Both the position numbers and the translations under genes were made by a program. 10,963 nt of DNA, taken from assembly GCA_036562265.1 (NCBI GenBank), contig DATCKS010000099.1:1-10963 (forward strand), read 5' to 3'. How positions within the stretch are numbered: position 1 is the first letter of the stretch; every line of letters starts with the position of its first letter. Of the stretch, positions 1-8,122 are shown piece by piece. This DNA comes from DASVDK01 sp036562265 [NCBI: Thermodesulfobacteriota bacterium]. Lineage in GTDB: Bacteria > DASVDK01. Under the pieces are notes generated by a model. It did not search any database. It saw only the letters and a program-made list of their open reading frames with translations, and was not told the DNA's origin.

Positions 1-291
1 CGGCTCGAGGCGGGGGCGCAACTCCGCCGCGAGCGAGATGGCGCCGAGGGCGAACGCCGCGACGGCGACGGTCGGCGGGACGAGCCGCGTCACCCATGCC
101 CTTCGCGCCCAGGGCGCCTCCTCGCGCCAGTCGATCACCCAGTAGAGGACCCCCCCCACCGTGGCGATGGCCACGAGCGCGAGCATGAGGGGCCAGAACG
201 GGTCCGGCCCGATCGGCAGGTGCCGCGCGGCGACCAGGCCGGCGATGTAGCCGCCGAGCAGCCAGACCAGAGGCCGCGCCGGCCGTGGCAC
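1..291 (-). CDS. ComEC/Rec2-like membrane protein, N-terminal part (runs off the left edge)
   Basis: The minus-strand frame is open from a GTG at 291 to the window edge, giving 97 residues. Three hydrophobic stretches are visible: residues 8-22, 32-53 and 70-90, separated by a short charged segment (DWREEAPWARR, 54-64). The opening RPLVWLLGGYIAGL and the two-helix start followed by a third hydrophobic segment resemble the N-terminus of ComEC/Rec2 (DUF4131 region), the inner-membrane channel for DNA uptake in competent bacteria. The GTG was chosen because GGAGG (299-303 on the reverse strand) lies 7 bases upstream, within a purine-rich run. The gene lies downstream of uvrC on the same strand, 406 bases away. 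An eight-G run (150-157) sits early in the coding sequence. The catalytic and later transmembrane parts are outside the window, so another polytopic membrane protein remains possible. Confidence 0.55.
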   Translation of the reverse strand, partial: MPRPARPLVWLLGGYIAGLVAARHLPIGPDPFWPLMLALVAIATVGGVLYWVIDWREEAPWARRAWVTRLVPPTVAVAAFALGAISLAAELRPRLEP

Positions 292-298
292 GGCGCCC

Positions 299-303
299 CC
301 TCC
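299..303 (-). promoter_or_regulatory. Ribosome binding site of the ComEC-like gene
   Basis: GGAGG on the minus strand, inside the run AGGGGGAGGGGG, 7 bases before the GTG at 291. It is the main reason for choosing that start over other in-frame GTG codons further upstream. Confidence 0.55.
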
Positions 304-436
304 CCCTGCAGGGAGCTGCGGAGAGTGCGACTCGGGAGAGCTCACGCGATGGCGCTCCGGATCCTGGCCTGCGACGACGGCTCGCGGCCCGCTTCGGCAC
401 CGCCCGGCCCGGCGCCGGCCAGGGCCGCTCGCCCGC

Positions 437-652
437 GTGCTCGGGACGCCGGCCGTCGTGCGCCGCCTCTCGTTCGCCGGCTCCGCTGCCTCCGGCGGTT
501 CGGCCGCGTCGCTCGAGGAGGCGCGCCGGCCCGGCCGGGAGGCGCGGGCGGACGTCGAGCGGTTCATGGAGATCTCACGAGATCCGGTCGTCGTCAACTA
601 CATTCGACGGGTCGGCAGGCGGCTCGTGCGGGCGAACGACCGCACGCAGTGG
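437..652 (+). pseudogene. Relic of an M48 (Ste24/BepA-like) metallopeptidase N-terminus
   Basis: In plus-strand frame 2, starting at a GTG at 437, residues 25-72 read like the segment preceding the catalytic domain of secreted M48 peptidases: an EE..R.GREA.A.VERF helix, then DPVVVNYIRRVGRRLVRANDR and a final QW. The pattern of DP, then Y..RVG..L, then a D or DR matches what I know of BepA/Ste24-type proteins. The similarity stops at about 652. There is no following core domain and no HExxH zinc motif, because the frame runs into the antisense of uvrC, whose stop is at 698. A signal peptide is not obvious upstream. I read this as the truncated 5' end of a lost periplasmic protease gene, pointing away from the ComEC-like gene. 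A chance match in GC-rich DNA is less likely because the region is not low-complexity, but no alignment was run. Confidence 0.5.
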
Positions 653-664
653 CGTCCTCGAGAC

Positions 665-688
665 GCTCCCGGCGCGGGAGCCGGCTCC
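665..688. terminator. Possible hairpin downstream of uvrC
   Basis: GCTCCC (665-670) and GGGAGC (676-681) form a perfect 6-bp stem with a 5-base loop, 16 bases past the uvrC stop on the minus strand. An overlapping 12-base perfect palindrome, GGAGCCGGCTCC, lies at 677-688. No T-run follows on either strand, so a classical intrinsic terminator is not supported. It may act only as a transcript-end structure, or be chance in GC-rich DNA. Confidence 0.25.
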
Positions 689-697
689 GAAGGCCCC

Positions 698-2620
698 TTA
701 CGCCTCGAAGGTCCTGGCCGGCTTCTCGCCGTGGAAGAAGCCGTAGATTTCGCGGGCGCTGCGCGCGTCGAGTCCCGGCACGGCGGCCAGCTCCTCCGGC
801 GTCGCCCCCTTCACGCGCCGCACGCTGCCGAAGTGCTCGAGGAGCGCCCGGCGGCGCGCCGCGCCGATGCCCGGGATCTCCTCGAGCACCGAGCGGAGCG
901 CCCGGCGCCGGCGCAGCTCGCGATGGTAGGTGATGGCGAACCGGTGCGCCTCGTCACGCACCCGCTCGAGGAGGAAGAGGGCGGACGAGGTCGGCGGCAG
1001 GAGGATCGGCTCGTCGCGCCCCGGCAGGAAGATCCGCTCGCCGGTCGTCGTCTCGCCGGGATTGCCGGCCATCCCCCGGCCGACCCGCCGCCGGCTGCCG
1101 ACGAACCGGTCCTTCGCCAGCGCGAGGACGGCGACGCCCTCCTCGCCCCCCACCGGGACGCCGGCGTCCCGCAGCGCCTCGACGGCGGCGCCGAGCTGGG
1201 CCTTGCCGCCGTCGATCAGGATCAGGTCGGGCCGCACGCCGGCGTCCTTGCCGTCCGGCCGGAAGCGGCGGCGGAGCACCTCGTAGAGGCTCGCGAAGTC
1301 GTTCGCCCCCTCGACCGTCTTGATGCGGTAGCGCCGGTAACCCTTGCGCGCCGGCGTCCCGCGCTCGAAGACCACCATCGAGCCGACCGACTGTCTGCCC
1401 ATCGTGTTCGAGATGTCGTAGCCCTCGATGCGGTGGGGCGCACGGGGGAGCCCGAGGCGGCGCGCGAGCTCCTCGAGGAGCGCCTCGTCCTGCGCCTCGA
1501 GGGCGCGCTCCTCGCGGAAGGCGTGCGCGGCGTTCTCCTGGGCGAGGGCAACCAGGCGCGCCTTCTCGCCCCGCTCGGGCGCCAGGACGCGCACCCGCCG
1601 GCCCTTGCGCTCCGAGAGCACCTCCGCGTGCGCCTCGCGGTCCTCGAGGTCCATGGGGATCAGGATCTCGGCCGGGATGAAGCGGCCGGGGTGGTAGTAC
1701 TGGCCGAGGACCGCCTCCACGATCTCGGCGTCGGGCGCCTCGGTGCGCGGCACCGCCACGCGGTCGGCGCCGACGAGCTTCCCCTCCCGCACCCGGAGCA
1801 CCCGGACCTCGACGTCGCTCCCCTCGCGGTAGAGGCCGATCACGTCCTGGTCCGCGAAGGAGGTCGAGGCGGCCTGCTGGCGCTCGAGCGTCGCCTCGAT
1901 CGCCGCGATCTGGTCGCGGATGCGAGCCGCCGTCTCGAAGTCGAGCGCCTCGGCGGCGGCGGCCATCTTCGCCCGGAACTGTGCCGTCAGCTCCTCGCTG
2001 CGCCCCGACAGGAAGAGGCGCGCCTGCTCGACCAGCTCCCGGTAGGCGGCCTCGTCGATCAGGCCGCAGCACGGGGCCGCGCACCGCTTGATCTGGTACT
2101 CGAGGCAGGGCCGGGTCCGGTGGTTGCGGAACTTGAAATCGTTGCAGGAGCGAATGGGGATGAACCGGTGGAGCGCGCGCTCCGTCTGCCTCGCGCTCCA
2201 GGCCGAGGCGAACGGCCCGAAGTAGAGCGCCTGGTCGCGCCGCGGCTTGCGGACGAGCTGCAGGCGGGGAAACCGCGCCGTCAGGTCGAAGCGCAGGTGC
2301 AGGTACTGCTTGTCGTCGCGCAGGACGATGTTGTAGCGGGGCCGGTGCGTCTTGATGAGGTTCGCCTCGAGGATCAGCGCCTCCTTCTCGCTCCGCACGA
2401 CGAGCGTCTCGAAGTCCGCGACGTGCGACATCAGGGCGGCCGTCTTGGGGTCGAGGCTCCCCTCCGCGCTCCGCTGGAAGTACGAGCGGACGCGGTGGCG
2501 CAGGCTCTTGGCCTTGCCCACGTACAGGACCTGTCCCCTGGCGTCCTTGAACTGGTAGACGCCGGGCTCGGTCGGGAGGGTGGCGAGCTTCGCGTCGAGG
2601 GCGGGATTGACGTCGGCCAT
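698..2620 (-). CDS. uvrC: Excinuclease ABC subunit C
   Basis: UvrC makes the 3' and 5' incisions at lesions handed over by UvrA/UvrB in nucleotide excision repair. The protein is 640 residues, normal for the family. In order: a GIY-YIG nuclease domain (about 18-95; GVY at 20-22, YVG at 33-35, the E of LEANLIK near 85); a cysteine cluster at about 159, 172, 180 and 184, matching the site of the reported [4Fe-4S] cluster; a UVR/UvrB-binding helix pair (about 207-242); an RNase H-like nuclease domain with D402 in GYDISN, D470 in LIDGGK and H559 in RDEAHRFAI; and two helix-hairpin-helix units (about 578-636). A loop around 508-540 is longer than in E. coli but is of a type seen in deltaproteobacterial-like UvrCs. 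The stop is TAA. The ATG at 2620 is preferred to an in-frame TTG at 2632, because that TTG overlaps the best -10 element and lacks a ribosome site. Confidence 0.97.
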   Translation of the reverse strand: MADVNPALDAKLATLPTEPGVYQFKDARGQVLYVGKAKSLRHRVRSYFQRSAEGSLDPKTAALMSHVADFETLVVRSEKEALILEANLIKTHRPRYNIVLRDDKQYLHLRFDLTARFPRLQLVRKPRRDQALYFGPFASAWSARQTERALHRFIPIRSCNDFKFRNHRTRPCLEYQIKRCAAPCCGLIDEAAYRELVEQARLFLSGRSEELTAQFRAKMAAAAEALDFETAARIRDQIAAIEATLERQQAASTSFADQDVIGLYREGSDVEVRVLRVREGKLVGADRVAVPRTEAPDAEIVEAVLGQYYHPGRFIPAEILIPMDLEDREAHAEVLSERKGRRVRVLAPERGEKARLVALAQENAAHAFREERALEAQDEALLEELARRLGLPRAPHRIEGYDISNTMGRQSVGSMVVFERGTPARKGYRRYRIKTVEGANDFASLYEVLRRRFRPDGKDAGVRPDLILIDGGKAQLGAAVEALRDAGVPVGGEEGVAVLALAKDRFVGSRRRVGRGMAGNPGETTTGERIFLPGRDEPILLPPTSSALFLLERVRDEAHRFAITYHRELRRRRALRSVLEEIPGIGAARRRALLEHFGSVRRVKGATPEELAAVPGLDARSAREIYGFFHGEKPARTFEA

Positions 2621-2631
2621 GGTGCGGCTCA

Positions 2632-2637
2632 ATCGTA
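2632..2637 (-). promoter_or_regulatory. Candidate -10 element for uvrC
   Basis: The minus strand reads TACGAT, with the three most conserved -10 positions correct (T1, A2, T6) in an otherwise GC-rich stretch. A start point about 6-7 bases downstream would fall near 2625, leaving a leader of only about 5 bases before the ATG at 2620. No Shine-Dalgarno is present and no convincing -35 is visible. Supported by position and composition only. Confidence 0.3.
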
Positions 2638-2646
2638 CCGCGCGCC

Positions 2647-2655
2647 TGCTAAGAT
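2647..2655 (+). promoter_or_regulatory. Extended -10 promoter for moxR, suggesting a leaderless transcript
   Basis: TGC-TAAGAT fits the extended -10 pattern (TGn-TAnnnT), which can work without a strong -35; none is seen at the expected spacing. Transcription would start about 7 bases after the hexamer, at or next to the A of the moxR ATG (2662). The absence of a Shine-Dalgarno upstream of that ATG agrees with a leaderless mRNA. This is inference from sequence spacing. Confidence 0.45.
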
Positions 2656-2661
2656 TCAGCC

Positions 2662-3662
<1,001 letters not shown>

Positions 3663-3666
<4 letters not shown>

Positions 3667-3689
3667 GCGGCGGGCCCGGACGCCCCTAC
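3663..3689. terminator. Candidate shared hairpin between convergent moxR and VWA genes
   Basis: GTAGG (3663-3667) pairs with CCTAC (3685-3689), continuing as CG/CG (3668-3669 with 3681-3682) after a two-base bulge. The palindrome CGGGCCCG (3671-3678) lies in the loop. Both genes' TAG stop codons sit inside the outer stem and pair with each other. No T-run follows on either side, so this would be a weak or factor-dependent bidirectional end at best. Confidence 0.3.
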
Positions 3690-6600
3690 GCCGGCCGCTC
3701 GGCGAGCCGGCGGCGCCGCACCGCCCCGATCCGGCGCAGCACGACGTCGATCAGGAAGAGGGCGAGGCCGAGCGAGGCGGCGGCCCACCACACCTCCACC
3801 GGCTGCGTCCGCGGCTTGCGGTCGAGGCCGAAGACGTCGATCTCGGACCACCGCTCGTTCAGGACCCGGCCGCCGGCCAGCTGCGCCGCGCTCGCGAGGA
3901 GCGGCTCGTTCGCGCCGAGGTCCCGAAGCTCTCTCGGGTAGGGCACGACGAGGCTCGCGATCTGGCTCTCCGCCGCCGCGCCGTCCTGGCGCGCGCCCCT
4001 CGCGGCGGCCGGCACGCGCGGGTCGATCCCGATGAGGTAGGCGCCGGTCTGCCGCGCGTCGAAGCGGGCCTCGTAGCGTCCGGGCGCCACCTGGACCACG
4101 TCGACCACCGAGAGCTGCTTGTCGGGGCTCACGATCCCGGCCCGGATCTCCGCGAAGTTCACGAGCCGGCCCGCCGTGTCGACGGCGTCGATGCGCAGGA
4201 CCCCCTGGTTGCCGTCCACCTCCACCTGCGTGGAGAGCGTCCTCGGCTTCTGCGTCCTGAGCGTCCAGCGCACCATCTGGCCGAGCGCCTTCGGGAACTG
4301 CGGCCACGACAGCCAGAAGAAGCCCCACTTCGCCTTCGCGTCCGACGTGAAGGCGGCGGCCCGCCCGAGGCCGTACCGCCACACCGCGAGGAGCGGGTCC
4401 TGGTGGGGGGTCACGAGGAGCACGTCGGCCGTCGGCTTGGGCGTCGTCGCCACGTAGCCGCCGAGCGGGGGCGCCTTGGACCAGTCGATCCCCTGGAGGA
4501 CCTCGTGCCCCGGCTGCACCGGGATCGCGCGGAACGGCTCCTCCATGAGCGCGGTCTTCGTCGCGAGCTGCGTCTCGCGCGTGAAGATCCGCGGCACCTC
4601 GGTCGGCTCCTCGACGAAGTAGAAGCGGCCGTTCCCCTCGAAGGCGATGTCCCGCATGAGGCTCACGGCCGCGTCCTTGCCGATCGCGACCGACGACACG
4701 GTCACCCGCGCCGCCGCCGCGTCGCGGGCGAGCGACAGGAAGTCGCCGGCCGTCGACTGGCCGTCCGTGAGCAGGATGACGTGCTTGAGCGCCCCCCGGC
4801 CGGTCTTGACCGTGTTGATCGCCTCCCGCATCGCGGCGAACATCTCGGTCGCGCCGCCGGTCTTGATGGCGCCGATCCCGCGCAGGACCTCGTCCTTCCG
4901 GCCGAGACGGCGGAAGGGCACCTGCCACTCCCACGTCTCGTCGAAGGTGATGACGCCGACCTCGTCGCGCGCGTCCATGAGCTCGACCGCGTACTGCGCG
5001 GCGAGCTTCGCGAGATCCAGCTTGGAGGCCTCCCCGGCCTTGCGGATGTCCATGCTCATCGACTTGTCGATGACGATGATGACCGAGAGGTTCGGCATGT
5101 CGACCTTCTGCCGCGACTCCATCGAGACCGGAAGCGCCTCCTCGATGGGGGTGCGGTAGTAGCCGCCGAGGCCGAACGACTCGTCGCCGCCGAGCATGAC
5201 GAGCCCGCCGCCGTCGTCCCGAACGAACGAGCGGATCTCCTCCATGTCGTCGCGCGAGAGCTTGAGCGCCGACACGTTCGACAGCACGACCCCGTCGTAG
5301 CGGCGCGATCCCGCGCGCAGCGGCGGAAGCCGACCGGGCGCGACGACGTCGACGTCGATCCCCTGGCGCCGGAGCGCGCGCTGGATGTGGTGCGCCTGGT
5401 CGAGGTCGCGCTCGACCAGGAGCACCGCCGGCCGGCCGTGGACCGCGGTGACGCCGACGGCGGCGTTGTTCTCGATCACCTGGTCCGCCTCCGGCTCGAG
5501 GCGGGCCGTGTAGACGTGGAAACCCTCGGCCTCGAGCGACTGGCCGAAGCCGAAGACGGTCGCGCCGGAGCCGTAGGGCACGGTCCGCGACCCGAGGTAC
5601 TCGCCGTTGCGGTAGAGCGACAGCCGGCCGCGTCCGGCCTGTCGGCTGCGCAGGACGACCTTCACGTCGAACGACTCGCCCGCCTTGACCTCCCGCGGCA
5701 CGACCACCGACTCGACGAGGACCTCGTCCGCCCCGGGCGGCCTGAGCGGCAGCACGAGGAGGTCGGCCCCCTCGTCGCGCGCGAGGCGCGCCGCCTCGAG
5801 GAACTGGCCGCGCGTCTCGTTGCCGTCCGACAGGAGGACGAGTCGCCTGGCGCCCGTGTCGGGGAAGGTGGCGAGGGCGAGGCGGACGGCCGCCTCGATG
5901 TCGGTGGCGGTCGGGTCCACCTCGGCGCCGCCCCAGGCGTCGACGTTCGGCCTCGACTGGAGCGGCACGCGCAGGCGCGCCCCGGCACCGAACCCGACGA
6001 CGGCCGCGCGGTCGTCCGGTCGCATGCGCTCGATCTGCTCGCGCACGAAGCCGACCGCCCGCTCGCGCATCACCGGGGCGATGCTCTGCGACTCGTCGAC
6101 GAGGAAGACGACCGAGAGGCGGTCGTCCGGCATCGGCACCGCCACGCCGCCGACGGCGAGGAGGAGGAGCGCCACGGCGGCGCCCCTGAGCGCCATCGAC
6201 ACGGCGGTCGGCCGCCCGGCGTGGCGCCGCCACTCGAGCCAGGTCTCGGCCGCGATCGCGGCCAGGGCCGCGGCGAGCGCCCAGTGCCACAGCTCCCGGC
6301 GCACCGGCCCGGGCGGCGTCTCGTAGGCGCCGAGCGTGTCGAGCGCCTCGGCCCCGGCCGGGAGCCGTCCGCGCGGGGCGAGGTTCGAGGCGGCCTCGCT
6401 CGCGAGGTTCACGGCGAATCGGGTCTCGCCCGTCCAGCGGCCGAGGTCGCCCCGGGCGTCGCGGCCGCGGACCTGGTAGCTGTAGATGCCGGTCGCCTCG
6501 AGCGGCGGCAACCGGAGCGCGCCGTCGACCACCTCCACCGTGCGGCGCGCGCCGGCGGGGTCGATCACCGCGGCCTCGACCACGCCCTTGGGGAGCGGGA

Positions 6601-8122
6601 AGGCCACCGCGGCGCCCGCGGCGATCTGGTGGCTGCCGGCGTCGCCGAGCGTCGGCCTGAGCCAGCGCACCGCGTTCGAGACGAAGAGCGGGAAGCCGAC
6701 CCTGAGCGGGAAGTCGCTCGCCTGGACGTCGAAGCCGACGTAGACCCATCGCACGCCCTCGCCGTCGTACGCGAGGACGAGCGGTGTGAGGCTCGACTCG
6801 ACCAGCGTCCGGGCGCCCGTGAGCGGGCGGACCTTCTTCGCCTCCTTGATGAGGAGGCGCGAGAGGTCGACGTGTCGGAGGATGGGATGGGCGCGGTCCC
6901 AGTCGAGCACCGGCGGCGCGTCCACGGTGCCGAGGTCCTGCACGAACGCCGCTGGGGCCCGATTGATGAAGAGGTACCGGCCGGGCGGCAGGCGCTCGGG
7001 GAGCACGTCGTCGAGGACCACGACGTCGAAGTCCGCGGGGCCAGGGTACGCGTCCGGCTCGAAGACCTGGACGTTGAGGCGGGGATCGGCCGCCAGCGCC
7101 TTCTCGAGGAAGGCGTTGCCGTACGAGACGACCGCCACCTCCAGGCGCACCGGCGCCGGGATGACCGCGTACGCGACGTTGTCGGCCTCGAGGTCGTCGG
7201 CGATGTCGAGGCGCGCCTCGATCCGGCTGCCGCCCCTCCCCTCCACCGGGATCACGAACGCGCGCCTGGTCTGCGGCCCGAGGCGGACCGGCTCGGCGCT
7301 CACGCGCCGCCCCTCCTGCGTGATCCTTAGCGTGAAGACCGCGTCCTCGTGACTCGTGTTGGTGACCGCCACGAACAGCTCGTACGCCGACGTGTGGTCG
7401 TAGCGGGGCCGCACCTCCATCGCGGTGATGCCGACGTTGCGCCCCGGTCCCGCGCCCTCGGGCTCGACGACCGAGAGCCGGACGCGCCCCTTGAGGCTCG
7501 CCAGGTCGGCGGCAAGCTGCGGGTTCGTCAGGTCGGGCCACGCCCGGTCGGTGAAGAGGACGAGGTCGGCGGCCGCGAGCGGCTCGGCGTGCGCGACGGC
7601 GATGGCCAGCGCGCCGGCGATGTCCGACGGCGCGCCGGACGGCCGGACGTCGGCCGCGGCCTTCCGCAGCGCGGCGACGTCGTCCGTGAAGTGCGCGAGG
7701 ACGCGCGCGCGCGGCCCCGCCTCGATGAGCATCGCCTCCTGGCCCGGCGCGAGGCGGTCGAGCCGCGCGAGGAGGTCGGCGCGAGCGCGCTCGAACCTCG
7801 ACGGCGACACGTCGGTCGCCTGCATGGTCACGCCGCGGTCGAGGATCAGGATCTCCCGCGCCCCGCCGCCGCGCGGGCTCTCCACGGCCGGCCGCGCGAG
7901 GGCCACGGCCACGGCGACCAGCGCGAGCAGTTGCAGCCAGAGCTGACGCGTGGGACGCCAGCGCTTGAAGAAGCTGTTCGACTCGCGCTCCGCCCGGTCG
8001 GTCCGCCAGAACTGCGTGGAGCCGACGCGGCGCTCGGGGCGCCGGAAGCGGAGGAAGTACAGCGCCACGATGGCGGGGATGGCGGCGAGGAGCCAGAGTG
8101 CGGCGGGATTGAGGAAGCTCAT
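3686..8122 (-). CDS. BatA-like / triple VWA-domain membrane fusion protein with amidotransferase-like module
   Basis: The protein has 1478 residues, far longer than a BatA protein (about 300-700). Order: TM1 (8-24), a basic loop, TM2 (60-77), VWA-like module 1 (about 89-215), beta-rich and amidotransferase-like stretches (about 230-600), TM3 (609-626), a short basic loop, TM4 (643-663), VWA 2 (670-790; DESQS 676-680, SDG 765-767), a beta-sandwich-like stretch, a glutamine-amidotransferase-like fold (about 895-1000; GGGLVMLGG 971-979), VWA 3 (1010-1170; DKSMS 1019-1023, TGGAT 1088-1092, TDG 1119-1121), and TM5 (1443-1463) with a basic tail. VWA 2 and 3 keep the metal-binding (MIDAS) residues; module 1 has DRGVT at 95-99 instead of DxSxS. 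No cysteine is present. Basic loops after TM1, between TM3 and TM4, and after TM5 place both large blocks outside the cytoplasm. The ATG overlaps the DUF58 stop (ATGA), implying translational coupling. It looks like a BatA-type gene fused to a VWA/amidotransferase-like gene. Function unknown. Confidence 0.9.
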   Translation of the reverse strand: MSFLNPAALWLLAAIPAIVALYFLRFRRPERRVGSTQFWRTDRAERESNSFFKRWRPTRQLWLQLLALVAVAVALARPAVESPRGGGAREILILDRGVTMQATDVSPSRFERARADLLARLDRLAPGQEAMLIEAGPRARVLAHFTDDVAALRKAAADVRPSGAPSDIAGALAIAVAHAEPLAAADLVLFTDRAWPDLTNPQLAADLASLKGRVRLSVVEPEGAGPGRNVGITAMEVRPRYDHTSAYELFVAVTNTSHEDAVFTLRITQEGRRVSAEPVRLGPQTRRAFVIPVEGRGGSRIEARLDIADDLEADNVAYAVIPAPVRLEVAVVSYGNAFLEKALAADPRLNVQVFEPDAYPGPADFDVVVLDDVLPERLPPGRYLFINRAPAAFVQDLGTVDAPPVLDWDRAHPILRHVDLSRLLIKEAKKVRPLTGARTLVESSLTPLVLAYDGEGVRWVYVGFDVQASDFPLRVGFPLFVSNAVRWLRPTLGDAGSHQIAAGAAVAFPLPKGVVEAAVIDPAGARRTVEVVDGALRLPPLEATGIYSYQVRGRDARGDLGRWTGETRFAVNLASEAASNLAPRGRLPAGAEALDTLGAYETPPGPVRRELWHWALAAALAAIAAETWLEWRRHAGRPTAVSMALRGAAVALLLLAVGGVAVPMPDDRLSVVFLVDESQSIAPVMRERAVGFVREQIERMRPDDRAAVVGFGAGARLRVPLQSRPNVDAWGGAEVDPTATDIEAAVRLALATFPDTGARRLVLLSDGNETRGQFLEAARLARDEGADLLVLPLRPPGADEVLVESVVVPREVKAGESFDVKVVLRSRQAGRGRLSLYRNGEYLGSRTVPYGSGATVFGFGQSLEAEGFHVYTARLEPEADQVIENNAAVGVTAVHGRPAVLLVERDLDQAHHIQRALRRQGIDVDVVAPGRLPPLRAGSRRYDGVVLSNVSALKLSRDDMEEIRSFVRDDGGGLVMLGGDESFGLGGYYRTPIEEALPVSMESRQKVDMPNLSVIIVIDKSMSMDIRKAGEASKLDLAKLAAQYAVELMDARDEVGVITFDETWEWQVPFRRLGRKDEVLRGIGAIKTGGATEMFAAMREAINTVKTGRGALKHVILLTDGQSTAGDFLSLARDAAAARVTVSSVAIGKDAAVSLMRDIAFEGNGRFYFVEEPTEVPRIFTRETQLATKTALMEEPFRAIPVQPGHEVLQGIDWSKAPPLGGYVATTPKPTADVLLVTPHQDPLLAVWRYGLGRAAAFTSDAKAKWGFFWLSWPQFPKALGQMVRWTLRTQKPRTLSTQVEVDGNQGVLRIDAVDTAGRLVNFAEIRAGIVSPDKQLSVVDVVQVAPGRYEARFDARQTGAYLIGIDPRVPAAARGARQDGAAAESQIASLVVPYPRELRDLGANEPLLASAAQLAGGRVLNERWSEIDVFGLDRKPRTQPVEVWWAAASLGLALFLIDVVLRRIGAVRRRRLAERPA

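Noticed and set aside
2621-2632. TTG at 2632 as the uvrC start, four codons longer
   Set aside because: It overlaps the best -10 candidate, has no Shine-Dalgarno, and the added residues are not typical of UvrC; the ATG at 2620 is preferred.
4403-7330. Plus-strand open frame of 975 codons opposite the VWA fusion gene
   Set aside because: It lies entirely antisense to a gene with clear domains. Its product is rich in Arg, Gly, Asp, Glu and His without recognisable motifs, as expected when a GC-rich gene with strong third-position bias leaves the opposite strand free of stops.
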